Below, piece by piece: positions 63,062 to 64,000 of a stretch of DNA of 64,000 nt; position 1 is the stretch's first letter, and the number at the start of each line of letters is the position of its first letter. The translations under genes were made by a program, and so were the position numbers. The notes beneath the pieces are model-generated. The model did no database searches. It had not been told where the DNA came from and worked only from the letters and a program-made list of their open reading frames with translations. The stretch comes from Diaphorobacter ruginosibacter (lineage in GTDB: Bacteria; Pseudomonadota; Gammaproteobacteria; Burkholderiales; Burkholderiaceae_C). The stretch covers positions 4,588,001-4,652,000 of the forward strand of contig NZ_CP060714.1 in NCBI RefSeq assembly GCF_014395975.1, read 5' to 3'.

Positions 63062-63699
63062 TCATCAAAGAGCGCACGCGCCGTGTCTGGGAGATCTTCT
63101 CCATCTACCTTCCCATCCTGCTGATGGGGCTGCTGGCGCTGGGCACCTACTGGCTGGTGCGCAATGCCCCCAAGCCTGCCGAGCCGCCGCAGCAACGCGC
63201 CGTCTCCCACGAGCCCGACTATTTCATGCGCGACTTCTCGATCAAGACGTTTGATGCGAAGGGCCGCCTGCAGAGCGAGCTCAAGGGGGACACGCTCAAG
63301 CATTTCATGGACACCGAGACGCTGGAGGTCGAGCAGGCACGCATGCGCTCGATCAACCTGGAAAGCCGCGTGACGCGGGCGACCGCCAACAAGGCGCTGT
63401 CCAATGCCGACGGTTCCGAGGTGCAGCTCTTCGGCAATGCGATCGTCACGCGCGAGGAGTTCCGCAAGGCCGGCGCCAAGCCGGTGCCGCAGATGCAGTT
63501 CCGCGGCGAGTTCCTGCACGTGTGGCCCAACGAGGAGCGGGTGAAGTCCAATCAGCCCGTCACGCTCTCGCGCGGCGCGGACAAGTTCGTTGGCGATGCC
63601 ATGGACTTCGACAACATGACCCAGATCCTCAACATGCGCGGCAACGTCAAGGGCACGCTGAGCCCGTCGCCTGCCGCAGCCCAACGCAAGCGGGGCTGA
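63058..63699 (+). CDS. lptC: LPS export protein LptC
   Basis: The 213-residue product has one N-terminal membrane helix (FSIYLPILLMGLLALGTYWLV) and a periplasmic beta-jellyroll with EPDYFMRDFSIKTFDAKGRLQSELKGD, typical of LptC. It links the LptBFG transporter to LptA in moving lipopolysaccharide across the periplasm. It is translationally coupled to kdsC (ATGA at 63058-63061), so LPS synthesis and export genes share a transcript. Confidence 0.93.
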   Translation: MIIKERTRRVWEIFSIYLPILLMGLLALGTYWLVRNAPKPAEPPQQRAVSHEPDYFMRDFSIKTFDAKGRLQSELKGDTLKHFMDTETLEVEQARMRSINLESRVTRATANKALSNADGSEVQLFGNAIVTREEFRKAGAKPVPQMQFRGEFLHVWPNEERVKSNQPVTLSRGADKFVGDAMDFDNMTQILNMRGNVKGTLSPSPAAAQRKRG

Positions 63700-63714
63700 G
63701 GCCCCCTCTCCACC

Positions 63715-64000
63715 ATGACCCTGTCGCCATTGGTTTTCATCACGGGAGCATCGAGCGGCATCGGGCAGGCCCTTGCGCTGCGGTATGCGCAGGCAGGCTA
63801 CCGGCTTGCGCTGGTGGCCCGGCGTGTGGACGAGATGCAGGCCTGGGCCGACGCGCACGGTCTTGGCGACGAACGCTGCCGGGTGTATGGCGCGGATGTG
63901 GGGCAGACCGATAGCATCGTGGCTGCCGCCCAGGCATGCCTTGCCAACCAGGGGCTGCCGTTCGTGGTGATCGCCAACGCCGGCGTCAGCCTGGGGGTGG
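63715..64000 (+). CDS. Short-chain dehydrogenase/reductase, 3' end outside window
   Basis: The first 95 residues read PLVFITGASSGIGQALALRYA, the TGxxxGIG cofactor motif, and later GADVGQTD and VIANAGVS (the NAG motif). The catalytic Tyr-x-x-x-Lys lies beyond the window. It follows lptC by 15 bases on the same strand and may be co-transcribed, although its substrate is unknown. Confidence 0.9.
   Translation, partial: MTLSPLVFITGASSGIGQALALRYAQAGYRLALVARRVDEMQAWADAHGLGDERCRVYGADVGQTDSIVAAAQACLANQGLPFVVIANAGVSLGV

Overview
The window is chromosomal DNA of a high-GC betaproteobacterium, most likely a member of the Comamonadaceae (Comamonas/Delftia/Acidovorax type). The reasons are the GC-rich codon use, the dnaA-dnaN-gyrB and rpmH-rnpA-yidD-yidC core diverging from one intergenic region, the abundance of Bug (TctC-type) receptors and LysR regulators, and the kdsD-kdsC-lptC cluster. 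These assignments rest on family recognition by eye; no database search was run.

Layout. 1-3177: an RNA-repair locus with a Ro60/TROVE protein (cut by the window edge) divergent from its sigma-54 activator RtcR, with a near-perfect -24/-12 promoter between them. 3178-3769: a non-coding stretch with a cluster of DnaA boxes. 3770-14311: ordinary metabolic genes, namely a four-gene amino-acid ABC importer, an AAHS-type MFS transporter, a LysR regulator divergent from a Bug receptor plus MlrC-like peptidase, and a MerR regulator plus SAM methyltransferase. 14312-22900: a low-GC accessory island against the 3' side of gyrB. It holds a thioesterase, a PD-(D/E)XK-like protein, a broken UvrD helicase, a 748-residue protein with REase-like and PIN-like regions preceded by a 7-bp tandem repeat, a fragment of a type III restriction helicase, and a two-gene cassette (2OG-Fe(II) dioxygenase-like plus HEPN/zinc-ribbon) bracketed by two diverged copies of the gyrB-downstream sequence.

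22924-31491: replication and ribosome/membrane core genes, with gyrB, dnaN and dnaA leftward and rpmH, rnpA, yidD and yidC rightward. 31681-55360: about 24 kb separating yidC from mnmE, which are neighbours in most related genomes. It contains an orphan peptide-binding protein, a complete type I-F CRISPR-Cas system (42-repeat array, leader with an IHF consensus site, cas6f-csy3-csy2-csy1-cas2/3-cas1), and a peptide-scavenging operon: RpiR regulator, isoaspartyl peptidase, GsiABCD-type importer, frameshifted DmpA-type aminopeptidase, DppA-type D-aminopeptidase and Asp/Glu racemase. 55460-64000: mnmE, a cNMP-binding protein, a conserved hypothetical, apt, a Kef-type antiporter, kdsD, kdsC, lptC and the start of an SDR gene.

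The parts most worth a second look are the island next to gyrB (two uncharacterised nuclease-type systems and a cassette-like duplication), the DnaA-box cluster 25 kb from dnaA, the RtcR/sigma-54/Ro60 regulatory region, and the homopolymer frameshift in the DmpA-type peptidase.
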